Positions 45,401 to 56,809 are shown, counted from the stretch's first letter. The stretch is 64,000 bases of DNA from Portulaca oleracea (GCA_029582165.1 CM055871.1:30178802-30242801); one strand, 5' to 3'. Translations and numbers: made by a program. The notes: generated by a model not told the origin, from the sequence alone.

Positions 45401-46565
45401 AGTTTCCAAATAGAATTAGAGAAGTGTGGTAACTAAACGAACAGTATTTGGAAGTCCCTAAAGAGCAGGCAATTTTGAGCTTTCAACTTCATTAATCCCG
45501 CAAGATAACATACAGTAAGATGATGGTTCAACCACCAAAGTGTTTGTATCCGACATAATTTCCCAGTAGAAATTTGAAGTTTGAATCCCACAAGGAAAAT
45601 TTAGAAGGGAGGGGAGAGGTTCTCTGTTATCCCATTCCTCCCTTAATTTGCCCATTAGGGTAACTTTTGTGAGTGAAAGTGCCCTTAGATGACAAAATGA
45701 AAAAGGAACCTCTTCCTTTAATGTGATGGATAGATATCAGGACCACATTAGGTCATGTACTATCTAGAAGCAACATAACATATACGTATGATTGACGTTT
45801 GACAGCACACAGCAGATCACCAAGACAAGAATGATGTGTAAAATGATGCCTTGCACACGATCGGATGCTAACTTTAAGCATCAAATAAGCAACAATATTG
45901 AATTTAGTGCAGAGACCTGTAATCAGAAAACAGAGGTTCCCACATAGAAAATGCATAGAAGTGCCCCCAAAGTTAAGAAAACTATCCATAAAAGTGTAAT
46001 CACCAAAAGAAATATCTACCTGACTACCCCAACTCCATATAAAGAGAAAGCAATAAACGAGAGGAAGATATACATAATGTACAACATGAACTATGAACCA
46101 TTGCCAATTGAAATCAGGTCTTTTAGTCTTAACTTTCCTTCTTCAGGTTTTCCCTCTGACGGTTAACAAGCAGATCCACGGACATTTTATCTCCAATTCA
46201 GACATTACAGGAGCAATAGCAATGTCTAGAGTACTTAGTAAGATGAATACAATGAAATAAACCTGATAGATTACCCCATCCTAGCACAAAACACTTCCTC
46301 TAAGAAACATTATAATAATATGTTAATTCCATTGTAGACTATAGAAGATCAAATATAGGAGAAAACAGGAATAAATTGTCCGAACCCAAACAACTTCAGT
46401 CCAATGCCATTTTCAAGGACACATTTGACACAGAACAAGGGTTAACTTTACCTGATCCTCAAAACACTTGTCGGATTGCGAAAACATGGACCCTGAACTT
46501 TCAATCTCACCATCACCCATCTTGTCAGAAGTCTTCTTCCCCCACAACCATTTCCTCTTTACCAT
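42410..46565 (-). CDS. FPP: Filament-like plant protein (FPP/DUF869), 4 coding exons, 928 aa
   Basis: Coding exons on the minus strand are 46452-46565, 44907-45345, 42891-44734 and 42410-42799 (114+439+1844+390 bp). All have GT-AG borders and join in frame, giving 928 residues. The N-terminus MVKRKWLWGKKTSDKMGDGE followed by IESSGSMFSQSDK is the FPP signature (basic Trp-rich start, then ESSGS). WEKAEKEATMLQQQLE (186 onward) opens long coiled coils with an ESWASALIAELDQFK block and the conserved DLMDDFLEMEQLAALP, then more coiled coil and EDLEAAAGKLEDCQKTIASL in the last exon. FPPs are plant-specific long coiled-coil proteins named for similarity to filament proteins and interacting with the nuclear-envelope-associated MAF1. 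This one is longer than the roughly 600-780 residues of Arabidopsis FPP1-3, partly because of an internal 89-residue duplication. A frame continuing past 42891 is intron read-through. Confidence 0.93.
43050..43583 (-). repeat. 267-bp in-frame tandem duplication in the FPP coiled coil
   Basis: Copy 1 (43317-43583) starts RCEELEDELEKMKKELEIQ and copy 2 (43050-43316) starts RCEELESEIEEKKKELEIQ. Both continue with ALAET..LEKS..QLREAE.KL.ELEKEL..ANEEK.S.KSQLD. The period is 267 bp, exactly 89 codons, so frame is kept. A third, more diverged relative (LERSQVQLIETQMQLEQLEK) lies just upstream in the protein. Confidence 0.85.
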
Positions 46566-47760
46566 CTCAAAGTCTCAAGTATTCAATACTCAGGTAGATA
46601 ACCATTAACTTCATCTGAACTTGTGTTCACCTTCTCCCATAACAAGCAACCAAGAGTTCTAATTGAGGAATCTGCACACGTTTAAATTGCAATAAAGTCA
46701 GTTGTTAGGTACATTTCAAAATGGAAGTACAGTGCCCATCATTATTCCAGAAAACCCTAGGTGCCAGAATAAGTAATGTGGTTTAATAGCCAGACAGTGT
46801 AATAAGCAACTTTCAGAAAAAATTGATAGCATATTCCTTCAATTAGTGACCAATGCACTCTGAAAAGAACAAATGAAGGAAGAAACATACAAACAGGTGA
46901 AAGATTGAAGCATACAGCAATCTAATGAACCACATTATGTATGGTATGGATGAAAACAGTGAAAACCCATCACTAAATCAAGAAATAGGCAAATACCCAT
47001 CAACTGAGACTCAAAAAAATCCCCCAAAAACCCATCAAAACCCTGAAATTTTCATCTGGGTACTTACCAATACAACAGTAACCGACACCAATAATGAATA
47101 AACACTTGAATTCAAATCAGTTCCAAACCACCCGAGTGTGACACCCCACTTGTAATCACCAACCCAAACGTCTCTCATTGGCCAAAAACGCCAAGTTTTC
47201 AATGCAAATTTAGTGAATAATCAACTACCCAGACAGAAATAACCCCAAAACTTCACCAAAACATTCAAAAATCAGCTCAAATCCACACTCACAAAAAGTG
47301 GGGGGAAAGAAAAGGGGAGCTGGAAAGAAACAAGAAGCCAATGTTACTACCTTTGACTAGGAGACCAAAAATGGACCAACCCCAAAGAGAGAGAGGAAGG
47401 CAATAATAGCAAATACAGTATTAAATGAAAGGCAAAAAAATGGGGTCTTTGTCTGTGTACCCTTGTTTGCTTTGTATAGCTTAAAGAAACAACTTGTGCA
47501 GGGAAAGATTTGTGGAATGTCAGAGAAAATGCTTCATCAGATAAACTGGGGTTTAGATAGAGAAACTAGATAAAAAGAAATGTAAAACTCTGTGATTGTT
47601 TAAGCATGCATTAATTATTGGGCATTTGAAATGGGGAAAAGAAAAGTGGAAATCTGGAGCAGCTGCTGCATGTGACTGTGGAGTGTGATGTTGAAGTCAG
47701 TGGGGAGGAGAGAGACTCAGACACACTGAGAGGAGGACATTGAGGTAGAGAGTGAGAGCA
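46566..47760 (-). promoter_or_regulatory. FPP 5'-UTR with a likely leader intron
   Basis: On the minus strand a donor-like GTCAAAG/GTAGTAAC (intron starting 47350) and an acceptor-like TGTGCAG (46672-46678) would remove a 679-bp leader intron. This joins a CT-rich first exon (about 47351-47760, containing CTCTCTCTCTTTGG and ACTCTCTACC) to the leader just before the start codon. Plus-strand GA-rich runs around 47710-47760 mark the 5' end. Inferred from splice signals and composition only. Confidence 0.45.
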
Positions 47761-49183
47761 ATAATATCACTTTTCAGCTTTTTATTTTTATTTTTTTTAT
47801 TATTGTTCATTTTTTCTTTTCTTTTTATTTAAAATGAAGGTGTTATTTGTTCCCGCCCTAATGATGAAGTAGTGGGTCTACTACCTTTACTCGTGTAATG
47901 AGGATAGAATCATCCACCATGGTAATGGAAGTTGTGCATTTATGAATTTAGAAATTTTGTATAGTTTGTTTTTGAGGGTGTGAGGTGTGAGGTTTTTTAA
48001 ACTAATATTTCTGATGATTCAAACACTTGAAATATTAATCAAAGTAATGTTAATATTATTTTCTTATCATGTTTTATTACTTTTATTGGTAGTATGAGAG
48101 TTTTGTAAAGGATAGAATATATTGGTGCTTTTCGATATACTTCCAAAGCCTTTCAAATAAAGAAATTCATACTATCACCGATCTAAGTAATGTAATTTAC
48201 CACAACCTACCCTAATCTACTGCAACTCACCGCAATCTACTATTTACCTTTTTATTAATATCAACACTCATTTATTATTTTTCACATCAACTTACCGCAG
48301 TTCACCGTAATCCACCGCAATTCACCGCATCGCAAGTTCGCAATTACCGCACCATAATTCCACTGTATAAAAAAAAACAATGCCTTTAAGTAAGGTTTGA
48401 CTAAAACTTTATAGGCAAATTGTCTTATGATAGTTGTCTTAATAGTTAATAGAAGGTCACATTCGACTTATGACGAGGTTAATGGTGAGGGGGGCCTAAT
48501 ACGATATATTTTGAACTCTTAACAATATGGATGTTAACCCATGGCAACTTGAAGCCATGATTCCAAAAAGTTATGATGAATTTAGTATCAACTGTAAAAG
48601 ATTGGATAAATTGGGAAAAAAAATTTGAGGTTGCCTAAAAAAGGATTTTCGGTGCTTGAAAGTTAATCAAAGTCTTGTGAACCAAGCAGGAGTTGTGATA
48701 ATAACAACTCTAAAGACGATATTAATCGGTTTGATTTTGAGTCTATAGAACTTGGAAATGTATGGGGATTGAGAGTTCTTAGACCCTATTATTTGGATGA
48801 GTTATTTTCAAGTTAGGATAGTTAGGTTTTAATAGATTAGAATAAATTATAATAAGTTATGATGTTTTTTTTAAGAATTGTGTTTTTAGAGTAAATGTTT
48901 TTTTTGGAAAATTTATATTATATTAGGATAAGTTAAAATAAGTTATGATAAGTTTGGAAAATTAGAACCAACCTGACAAAATAAAATGTAAAATAAGTTA
49001 AAGAATATGTACTACTTTTATAAGGGTATATTCTTTATAAATTTGTCATATACATTTAAAAGAATCCGCCCATATAAAAATAGCATGTGATTCCTAAAGT
49101 CATTTTATGTTTAAACAATTAAACATCATTCCTAAAAACGTAAATATATGTTTAACAAAATTTATTACAATAAAAATAAAATA
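47761..49183. other. Intergenic DNA upstream of FPP with a decayed MITE near 48.15-48.38 kb
   Basis: 48150-48384 carries ACCGCAATTCACCGC-type repeats and ends CACTGTATAAAAAAAAACAA TGCC, a decayed relative of the PIF-like MITE family. 48780-48980 has GTTAGGATAGTTAGG and AATAAGTTATGATAAG repeats similar to the interior of the possible MITE at 11466. Otherwise AT-rich with no gene. Confidence 0.35.
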
Positions 49184-49185
49184 TA

Positions 49186-49393
49186 TTCCGTCCCAAATTA
49201 ATTGACACTTTAATTAAATTTTAATCTTTAATTACTTATAAACGATAAATTACAATATGAAATTATCATCGTTAGAAAGATACTTTATTAAAAATTACTA
49301 TATAAGTAATTTTATATTGTAACTCATTGTAATTTATCAATAATTAACAGTCAAAATTTAGTCAAAGTTTCAATTAACTTGAGATGGAGGAAA
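49186..49393. mobile_element. Diverged Stowaway-like MITE
   Basis: Left TTCCGTCCCAAATTAATTGAC; right, in reverse, TTTCCTCCATCTCAAGTTAA TTGAAAC, the Stowaway-type terminus. Flanked by TA. The interior contains the palindromic arrangement of TTATAAACGATAAATTACAAT and its inverse. Confidence 0.5.
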
Positions 49394-49559
49394 TACCATA
49401 ATTAACTATATATAACACAAATTCAGCACAATTAATAAATCTTTGGCACAAATTCAACCTATTTAATTTCAGCATCATTCAACAATTTTAGCATGTCGTA
49501 GCAACTTTCTACGTAATTTAACAAGTAGCTTATACATATTAAGAAATGCGGCTATAAGT

Positions 49560-51193
49560 TGCTTTTCTGACAAGCTACCACTTAAATTTCATCAACAAAT
49601 TCAGTTTTCTCTTACTCGTGACTCTATCTTTCGAAGCCTCAAGGATGGAATCCTCATTATCAGCAAGTAAGTCACACTTGACCATACCATTAAAGGATCC
49701 AATTGGGTTACTATGAGTGCGGTCATTGTCGGAGTCGGCTCTTTGATTCCCATTCTCCACCCGATTGATTTTAGATCCACTTAAAATAGCATCCTTGTAC
49801 GTCAACCAGCTTACATGCTTGTTGTTATCCATAACAACATTAATAAGATCCATAAAGGTCTTTCTAGAAGCAGCCCCAGACCCGTCACTAGTGGAAGCCT
49901 CAAGAGAGTCGGGCACAAACGTGTCACCTTTTTTAATATTCCTCAACCCATTGTTAACCTCGAGTGTAACTAGGGGACAATATGTGAAAATCATTCGAAA
50001 TAAGAAGATCACGACCGTTATTCTTCTTGTACCCACTTTTGGACAGATTTTGCGGTAGCAGGAAGCCTAACAACTTGTTTTTTATTGAATTTAGCTTATG
50101 AAATAAAGAACTCCCTGTACGTGATCGACAATTCCAAGGTTCATCATATTCCTTTAATGATTTCTCCCATCATCTCTGTTTGTAAACTGCACAAAATCAA
50201 ATTTTCTACCATTTTTGTCAAATTTTACGGGATGCATCAATAACACCACCAAACTTGCTAAACAAACTTTTGAACCTCGAGTTGCTCATATTGATAGGTA
50301 GATTATCAATAAATAAGGAGAACAAATGTTTATCCTTGATAGACATCTCATACATAAAAGGGCCAACCTTGAGGGGTAATTCACCGGCAATAACACCATC
50401 ACTATTAAGCAGATGGTTTTGAACAGGGGAGGGAGTCAACAAACCTTCATGAAGAACACCAGATCCCTAATAGAAAGAACCCGAGACACAACAAAGCAAG
50501 CTCCTCCCCTACGAAACCAACCCAACACCAGGGGTATTAAGAAGGAGAAAGAAAGCACTAGAGACTTGAGTAGAGGCAACAGAAGAGCCTGCCCACAATG
50601 CAAGCCAAACAGCGGAACCAAAAACCAACGAAGAAGGAGATAAGATTGTTGGGTACAAAATCGACGAACAAAAAACCAGAGATGGAACATATTAGGGAGA
50701 GAAACCAAAATGGCACTCAACCCGACAATCGAAGCTCCGACCTCCCGAAAAGCCGAAGAACCCCCGACGACTAGGACGGCGACCAAAAGGCGGTAGATCA
50801 GGGTTAGAGAGGATGCGAAAGGTCGGGGTTAGAGAGAAAACGAAAGGTTGTGGGGAGAGGAAGTAGAGAAGTGTGCAACCCGACAACCGGAGCACCGACC
50901 TCCGGGGAGGCTGATGAACCCTCCGACGATCAACTGGAACATACGAGGGAGAGAAACCAAAGTGGCACGCAAACCGACAACCGGAACTCCGACCTCCCGG
51001 GAGGCTGATGAACCCTCCGGCGACCAACTGGAACATACTAGGGAGAGAAACCAAAGTGGCACGCAACCCAACAACTGGAGCTCCGACCTCCTGGAAAGTT
51101 GAAGAACCCCCCGACGACCCGGGACGACGGCCAAAAATGGTGGGTTTGGGTTAGAGAGAAGGCGAGAGATCATGGGAGAGAGGGAGATACTAC
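49560..51193 (-). mobile_element. 5' half of an RRM-type LINE: repeated leader plus ORF1 relic
   Basis: Read on the minus strand from about 51193, a CT-rich leader (CTCCCTCTCTCCCATG) is followed by GC-rich tandem units and then ORF1. 50442-50218 encodes HLFSLFIDNLPINMSNSRF and FKSLFSKFGGVIDASRKI, i.e. RNP2 and helix 1 of an RRM; after a frameshift comes GRKFDFVQF (RNP1). 50036-49575 continues as a hydrophilic ORF1 segment. The RRM in ORF1 marks the BNR-type L1 subclade known from beet and other plants. No endonuclease or reverse transcriptase follows: sequence left of about 49560 is unrelated AT-rich DNA. The element is therefore cut at its 3' side and frame-broken. Confidence 0.65.
50690..51140 (-). 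repeat. 94-bp tandem repeats in the LINE leader
   Basis: Units start at 50881, 50975 and 51069 (CGACAACCGGAGCACCG, CGACAACCGGAACTCCG, CAACAACTGGAGCTCCG), spaced exactly 94 bp. Each is followed by GACCTCC..GGAGGCTGATGAACC and AGAGAAACCAAAGTGGCACG. A further copy begins at 50723 after an extra 64 bp. The repeats lie between the LINE 5' end and ORF1 and are far more GC-rich than their surroundings. Confidence 0.75.
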
Positions 51194-51325
51194 TTTTTAT
51201 TACGAATTTAATAATAATAATTTGATGTATATAATAAATTATTGTATATATTAAAAAATTTATTAGTAAAATTTAATATAATCATACAATTCATAAATAC
51301 GATAATTAATATAAAATGGGATATA
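51194..51325. other. AT-rich DNA between LINE and MITE
   Basis: Low-complexity TTTATTA/ATAAT sequence with no feature. Confidence 0.4.
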
Positions 51326-51525
51326 CTCCCTCCGTCCCAAATTAATTGATGGAATTGAAATTTTCACACATACCAATATATAACCATAATAACTACTAAA
51401 CATCAATTGTATTTGACTTTTTTCTCTCTAATAAATAATGTAAAATAATTGGATTAAGTATCGAGAATAGGAAAGTGATAATTATTTTGGGACAAAATAA
51501 ATCAGTTAAATTGTCAAGGATAGAG
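51326..51525. mobile_element. Stowaway-like MITE, about 200 bp
   Basis: The left terminus CTCCCTCCGTCCCAAATTAA is the canonical Stowaway end, flanked by TA (51324-51325). The right side has TTTTGGGACAAAATAAATCAG and ends GGATAGAG before TA (51526-51527). The right terminus is diverged. Confidence 0.55.
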
Positions 51526-51527
51526 TA

Positions 51528-52558
51528 CATACATTTTGAAAAAGCAAAACAAAAGTGTATGCGGTGGTGTTGTTTTCAAAACAAAAAATCTGTATGGACG
51601 ACCGGCGTTGCTTCATGGGATAAATACATCAAGGAGTTGGGGGTGTAGCAAATAGGTATGGAGATGTGTGAACAATTCCACCTTCATTAATTTTCCTGCT
51701 TCCATTCAAATTTAAAGCACTTTTTCTTGGTATCCTCCCACCCTTTAAAGTTTTATTTATATACACTATTCCAACTTTTAGTTATACGAGTAGTATTTGG
51801 CTTTTTTCTAAAAGAAAATTTATTAGAGAAATTGAATTCTAATAATTTCATTTTTTTATAATTGAACGATAATTATCACTATTTTATTTTTGTATGTCAA
51901 AAGTTTCAAAAAAATAAAATGGTATTTTTTGATATAAAATCTACCCTTATATTTTCACTTTGTTTTTTTATCCACATTTTTCTTATTTTTTTCATCCATG
52001 CACCAGAAAGGTTATGAAATGTTACTAAAAGAAATTTTATATTATTCTTTTGAGAATTCAAATAATTATTATAATTTTGTAAGGCATAAATAGCAAAAAA
52101 CATAAAAACTTAGAAAAAATATAAACAAATTTTGGGACAAAGTTTTTAAATTCACTAAAAATCACGCGAAAATGTTGTGATAAGTTATGAAGCAAACGCA
52201 AATATAAAAATTTCAAAATGTTTAGGTGTATATACTTGGCAGTGGACAAAAAGATATAACTATATTTTTTTTGAGACCGTTGACATACAAAAACAAAGTG
52301 AGAATTATTTTTTTGGTCCACCACCGAATGTATATCATAATATCATTGGAAAAAATAGTTCATCTTTCTTAATTGATTTATTAATTCTTGTTCAAGAGCG
52401 TGCCTTTCTTAATTTTTTGAAAGTTCGAAGGAGGAGGGAAAATATATTTTACCCAAATTTATTAAAATTTACCAAAATTACTATACAAGTAATGTATTAA
52501 AATATTATGATTAGCTATTCAATTTTTCAATTTCAACTATAAAGACCGTTTAACATTA
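51528..52558. other. AT-rich intergenic DNA
   Basis: No gene recognised. 51900-52320 is very AT-rich with chance frames on both strands and no terminal repeats. Confidence 0.4.
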
Positions 52559-52802
52559 CTTCCTCCATTCCATATTAATTGTCGTTTTTGGAAATTGTGT
52601 AGTTAAACTTAAAGAATTTTGACCATAAATTTTTCAATATACACAATCATTTATTATGTGAAATTACTACAATTATATTCATAACGAAAAATACTATAAT
52701 AGTATAATATTACAATTATTAATAAAATATTATATAAAAAATTATCAATCAAAGTGAGATTGGAGATTGTGACAATCACAAAATGACAATTAGTATGGAA
52801 CA
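52559..52802. mobile_element. Stowaway-like MITE, diverged
   Basis: Left CTTCCTCCATTCCATATTAAT TGTC after TA; right GACAATTAGTATGGAAC is its inverse. The interior is AT-rich with TAATAAAATATTATA. Confidence 0.5.
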
Positions 52803-53274
52803 AAACTTTATTCCTAATTTTGAACACGGACAAAATTTTAGTACATGAACAAAGGGGCCGATTTGAATTTAGGACAGTAATGGATTACAACATCAGGAAT
52901 ATTCATCGCCATCTTTTTAATGGGATAAATTTGTTGAATTGTATGATTATTAGTTGTGTACTATCAATTTGGCCAACATAAGTTAAATTCATAGACTATT
53001 CTAACAAAAAAAAAACAAATAAAAATAAGAATTTGCCTAACATAGAGGGCAACAAGGCCTATATCAAGGTAGGAGGCCTAAAACAGTCTTTGAAAAAGGG
53101 TACCCACGCAGACTATTTGGTCACAAAAGTTCACAACTCACATGCAAACAAGTCCGTGAATGCTGGAGAGCCCTGTTGCTTAGGAGTATTAGATTACGGC
53201 CCAATCACTTTCCACCTAATGCCCGTTTTTTGCCCCCCTTTTTCCTTTTCTCATGGGTTCTCTACAAAGATAAA
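52803..53274. other. Intergenic DNA, no feature recognised
   Basis: A 113-aa plus frame (53033-53374) runs through here into the following fold-back element. It has no recognisable domain and is probably chance. Confidence 0.4.
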
Positions 53275-53570
53275 TTGGATTTTAATAAGGAAAATTGGAA
53301 AAACAATCTATACTTTGGGGCCAATTTACAATTTTGGTGTTCGTGGACTGAAATTTAACCCTTGTTATTTTTAGTGGTTATTATCTAATTGAGCTCATTG
53401 AAAAAAAATGATGTGATGGTGTGATATTATACATTTAAATAGATAATGGATACTAAAAATAATAAGAATTAAAGTTCAACTCATCATACCAAAGTTATAT
53501 GTTTTGGATCATTTTTTTCCACTACTCCAACATATGTATTGTTTTTTTCCAATTTTCCTTAATAATTTAA
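53275..53570. mobile_element. Fold-back MITE with about 120-bp arms
   Basis: The left arm TTTTAATAAGGAAAATTGGA runs on to TTGTTATTTTTAGTGGTTAT. The right arm is the inverse: GGATACTAAAAATAATAAG through TTTTTCCAATTTTCCTTAAT. The loop is about 45 bp. The arms are diverged, so the element is not recent. Confidence 0.6.
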
Positions 53571-53762
53571 GTGTGTAACTTTTATGGAGAAAGTAATTTC
53601 AAGTTTTCAAGTAACACTTTCTCCAATATCTACTATGTGCACCAGGAGCATGTGCTCCAGATCCACATCAGCAACATGTGACATCTAATTTAAAAAAATA
53701 ATAAGAAATTCTAACTACATCCATCCACGTTTATTAAGTTACATAAATCAATTGAGGAGGTT

Positions 53763-53767
<5 letters not shown>
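53571..53767. other. Left edge of a composite repeat
   Basis: Contains GCACCAGGAGCATGTGCTCC (53640-53659), whose inverse AGAGCACATGCTTTAGGAGC recurs at 55511-55530, suggesting the ends of one inserted unit (53636 to about 55533). Confidence 0.4.

Positions 53768-53813
<46 letters not shown>
53768..53813. repeat. (CT)n microsatellite, about 23 units
   Basis: A perfect CT run of about 46 bp followed by CCATCGTCCTAACCACCACC. It may be pyrimidine-rich leader sequence of a captured gene piece. Confidence 0.95.
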
Positions 53814-53818
<5 letters not shown>

Positions 53819-53904
53819 TCCTAACCACCACCGTCGCTTCCAACACCGCCACCACCACTTAACTCCTTGCACTCCTCAATCTCTAACACCCTCTTTTGTA
53901 CTGT

Positions 53905-54570
53905 CTCAGGCCACCTTTCAAGGCAAAAAGCGCTGGAGGCCGGGGAGGGGCAGTGCCCGTTCTTTGTTTTCAAGTCAAGCCCTCCAGACAGATAGCTTAA
54001 TCAAGCTTCGTCGAGTAGTTTTTGAATATTAGTGGTCTGGTTGTTGACCAATGATCCGGAAAGCATGGGAGTCTTCGGGCATAAGAGTTGCTTTCTTGTA
54101 CAACTCAAATGCAACTCTACCTTCAGCCAGAAGGAAATTATAAACTTATTACCAACGCGGATTAGCTCTTAAGACTGCTCCGCTCACTAGGATACCGTCT
54201 TACGCGGTTATCTTTGGATGATAGATGACCTGACTCGTGCCGTGTATCAATTCTATCCGGCTGCTTCGGGAGGAATGTCTGGGGACATAATTCCACCCAC
54301 CTCGCCCCCTCATTCAGATTCCACTATATTGGTGGGCGGGGACACGCCCCGGCATGCTGAAAATTATCCTCTAGAACGGCCACCCGCTACTCAAATAGGC
54401 GCAATAAGGAAAGAGTTGTTTCATCGTCCGAGTTGAGAAGTAGGTAGAACGCCTCATGCTAAAAGAAGAGTGGATCCAATACCAAGACGACTTCTTTCTC
54501 AGAAAAGCAAGTACTTTATTGAAGAATTTTTGGATATCATGCCCTATGAGCGATCGACTTCAAAGCTTTT
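53905..54570. other. GC-richer strip, possibly mitochondrial DNA inserted in the nucleus
   Basis: Base composition changes sharply from the AT-rich surroundings to roughly half G+C, without transposon features. Wording such as GGCGGGGACACGCCCCGGC and GAAAGAGTTGTTTCATCGTCC, and an open frame 54218-54436 (starting MIDDLTRAVYQFYPAASGGM), look to me like plant mitochondrial intergenic or orf sequence. This is a judgement of style only; no known mitochondrial gene is identified. The alternative is a captured nuclear gene fragment. Confidence 0.35.
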
Positions 54571-54879
54571 TCACTTTTTTCGCTCAGTAATTGCCGACCG
54601 ATCGCCACCACTGGCTCTCCGACTAGCCACCGGCGACCTACGCGAAACTCAACGCACCCGAGGTTGCGTTTCTCGCACATCCATTGCTCATCGTCTGCTT
54701 CACGTACTCTTCAACCGCCAATTGCGGCCTAGTCGTCGGAATCTTCCGCACCACCATCGCTTCCATCGAAACCCAGCCACAACCACCATCAATGGAGCCT
54801 AGCTATTGTTGGTGGTGTCTTGTCGTACTACTTCATTGCTCGGGAACAACAATCAGTGCCAGACGAAGGGACGTTGTTC

Positions 54880-55440
54880 ACTGTACTCAACTTGGCATCG
54901 TCAATTCCATTGTTCACTACATGTATCGTTATTGTTCATTAGATAAAAAATGGTTGTTCACTAGAAATGCTTCCATTATTCATTATGTTATTATTCAATG
55001 TACATGAGTCCATTGTTCACCATATATATTATCATTGTTCATCTTATACGTTGTTCAATTTGTCATTGTTCATCTTCTAAAAGTGAACAATATTGAATGA
55101 GCTTGTGAACAATAACTTTAACGACTTTTAATGATCAAATTTTTCACATAAGAAGATTATAAATTATAGTTGAAGTAAGTGAACAATGTAGTTGAAGCAA
55201 GTGAACAACACAGTTAAAGTAAATGAATAATCACATTAATGTCAGTGAACAATCCAGTTCAAGTTAGTGAGCATCGTATGGTTGAAGTAATTGAACAACG
55301 TAGTTGAAGCAAGTGAACAACGCAGTTAAAGTAAATGAACAATTACATTAATGTCAGTGAACAATCCAGTTCAAATTAGTGAACATCGTATAGTGAACAA
55401 TTATACTATTTTCAGTGAACAATTCAATTCAATTGACGCT
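54880..55440. repeat. TGAACAAT-rich array with a 111-bp tandem duplication
   Basis: From 54880 to 55080 the motif appears as ATTGTTCA. From 55080 to 55440 it appears inverted as GTGAACAAT/GTGAACAAC, about every 20-25 bp. Within the latter, 55171-55281 is duplicated at 55282-55392 (period 111 bp), sharing GTAGTTGAAGCAAGTGAAC and ATGTCAGTGAACAATCCAG. The mirrored motif orientation resembles subterminal transposase-binding repeats. Confidence 0.7.
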
Positions 55441-55533
55441 GGTAACCGACAAGTAGTTACTGATTATTTTTTTTAAAAAAAAAATTGACATGACTGTCAT
55501 GTCATCTCCTAGAGCACATGCTTTAGGAGCATA

Positions 55534-55869
55534 CAATAATTTGCACACTTTCTCTGTGTCTCTCACTCACGTGAATTTCAACAAAATTTTTTTAATTGTT
55601 GCAAGTTTTATTATTACTATATTCGTGGCCCATTCTATGGACGGGTTAGGACCCTGTTCTTTTACAATGTGTGATAAATTTATCTTATCTATCACATTCT
55701 TAATTCTATTATCATACTTTTTTTCACATTATTAATTTTTTCTTATCTATTTTACATAATGTATATTTAAAAATTCATATATTTAATAAATAATGTGATT
55801 GATGTGATTTGTATTACTCACAATACGTTAGTAAAAATTATAAACTATATATTTAAAAATTCATATACT
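55534..55869. other. AT-rich DNA left of the MITE pair
   Basis: TATTTAAAAATTCATATA occurs twice (about 55766-55783 and 55850-55867), a short direct repeat next to the MITE at 55873. No gene. Confidence 0.4.
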
Positions 55870-55872
55870 TAA

Positions 55873-56135
55873 GGCTCCGTTCTTTTATACGGTGCGGTGG
55901 AATTTAAAAAAGTGTGGTGAAGTGTGATGGGTTGTGGTAAGTTGTGGTGAGAGTTGTGGTAAGTGGGGGAGGTGAAAAGAGATAATGTTAAAAATAGAGG
56001 AGAAAACTGATGAGAGAGAAAAGTAATAAGATATTTTGGTAATGATTGTGGTGAAGTGTGGTGGAGTGTGGTGGAGAGTGTGGTAGAATATTGAGTAGTG
56101 CGGTATGGTGCGGTACCGTATAAAAGAACAGGGCC
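55873..56135. mobile_element. PIF/Harbinger-like MITE, 263 bp, TAA target duplication
   Basis: Left GGCTCCGTTCTTTTATACGG; right GTACCGTATAAAAGAACAGGGCC (inverted). TAA lies at 55870-55872 and 56136-56138. Orientation matches 13545 and is opposite to 56269. Confidence 0.8.
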
Positions 56136-56138
56136 TAA

Positions 56139-56268
56139 ATGATGTGACTTAGATTCTCAATCACTATCCTATTCACCTACTCAATTCTACATTTTCCATC
56201 CGCCAACTATCTTACAGTTTTCTTATATATATTTGGTGTACTAATGCACATAAAATATATTATATTAA
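56139..56268. other. Spacer between two MITEs
   Basis: From 56213 on, this is the left part of a duplicated segment also present at 57040-57267. Confidence 0.5.
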
Positions 56269-56577
56269 GGCCCCGTTCTTTTATGCGGTAACTTATGTCT
56301 TGTGGTGTGGTACTGCACCACACCGCACTACTCAATATTCTACCACACTTCACCACACTCCACCATACTTTACCACAATCATTACAAAAATATCTTCTTA
56401 CTTTTTTCTCTTCTCACTTTTCTCCTCTACTTTTTATATTTTATCTTCTCACCTCCCCCACCTACCACAACTCTTACCACAATTCACCACAACCCACCAC
56501 ATTTCACCACACCTTTTCAAATTCCACCGCACCACACCATTACCACACTGCACCGCACCGTATAAAAGAACGGAGCC
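56269..56577. mobile_element. PIF/Harbinger-like MITE, 309 bp, with an empty site nearby
   Basis: Left GGCCCCGTTCTTTTATGCGG; right CCGTATAAAAGAACGGAGCC. Flanked by TAA (56266-56268 and 56578-56580). The surrounding segment is duplicated at 57040-57267, where the corresponding place holds a single TAA (57093-57095) and no element, confirming the ends and the 3-bp duplication. Three overlapping plus frames across it are chance. Confidence 0.88.
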
Positions 56578-56809
56578 TAAACACATTTTAGTTTACCTTA
56601 AATTTTGATAAGTATAAAAAATTACAAACAACAATACAAGTATTTATAATTTTATATGTAATACTATGTTCATTTTTCAAAATAATGCACATTAATTTAG
56701 TTTGCATATTCATAAAAATTATAATAATTTCAAAATGGTCATATGTTAAGACTCTTAGCATTTTCTATTGTCAATTAATATGCAACCCGCATTTACTCGC
56801 ATTTGAAAA

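Noticed and set aside
53033..53374. 113-aa plus-strand gene
   Set aside because: The C-terminal third lies in an arm of a fold-back MITE and the rest has no recognisable domain.
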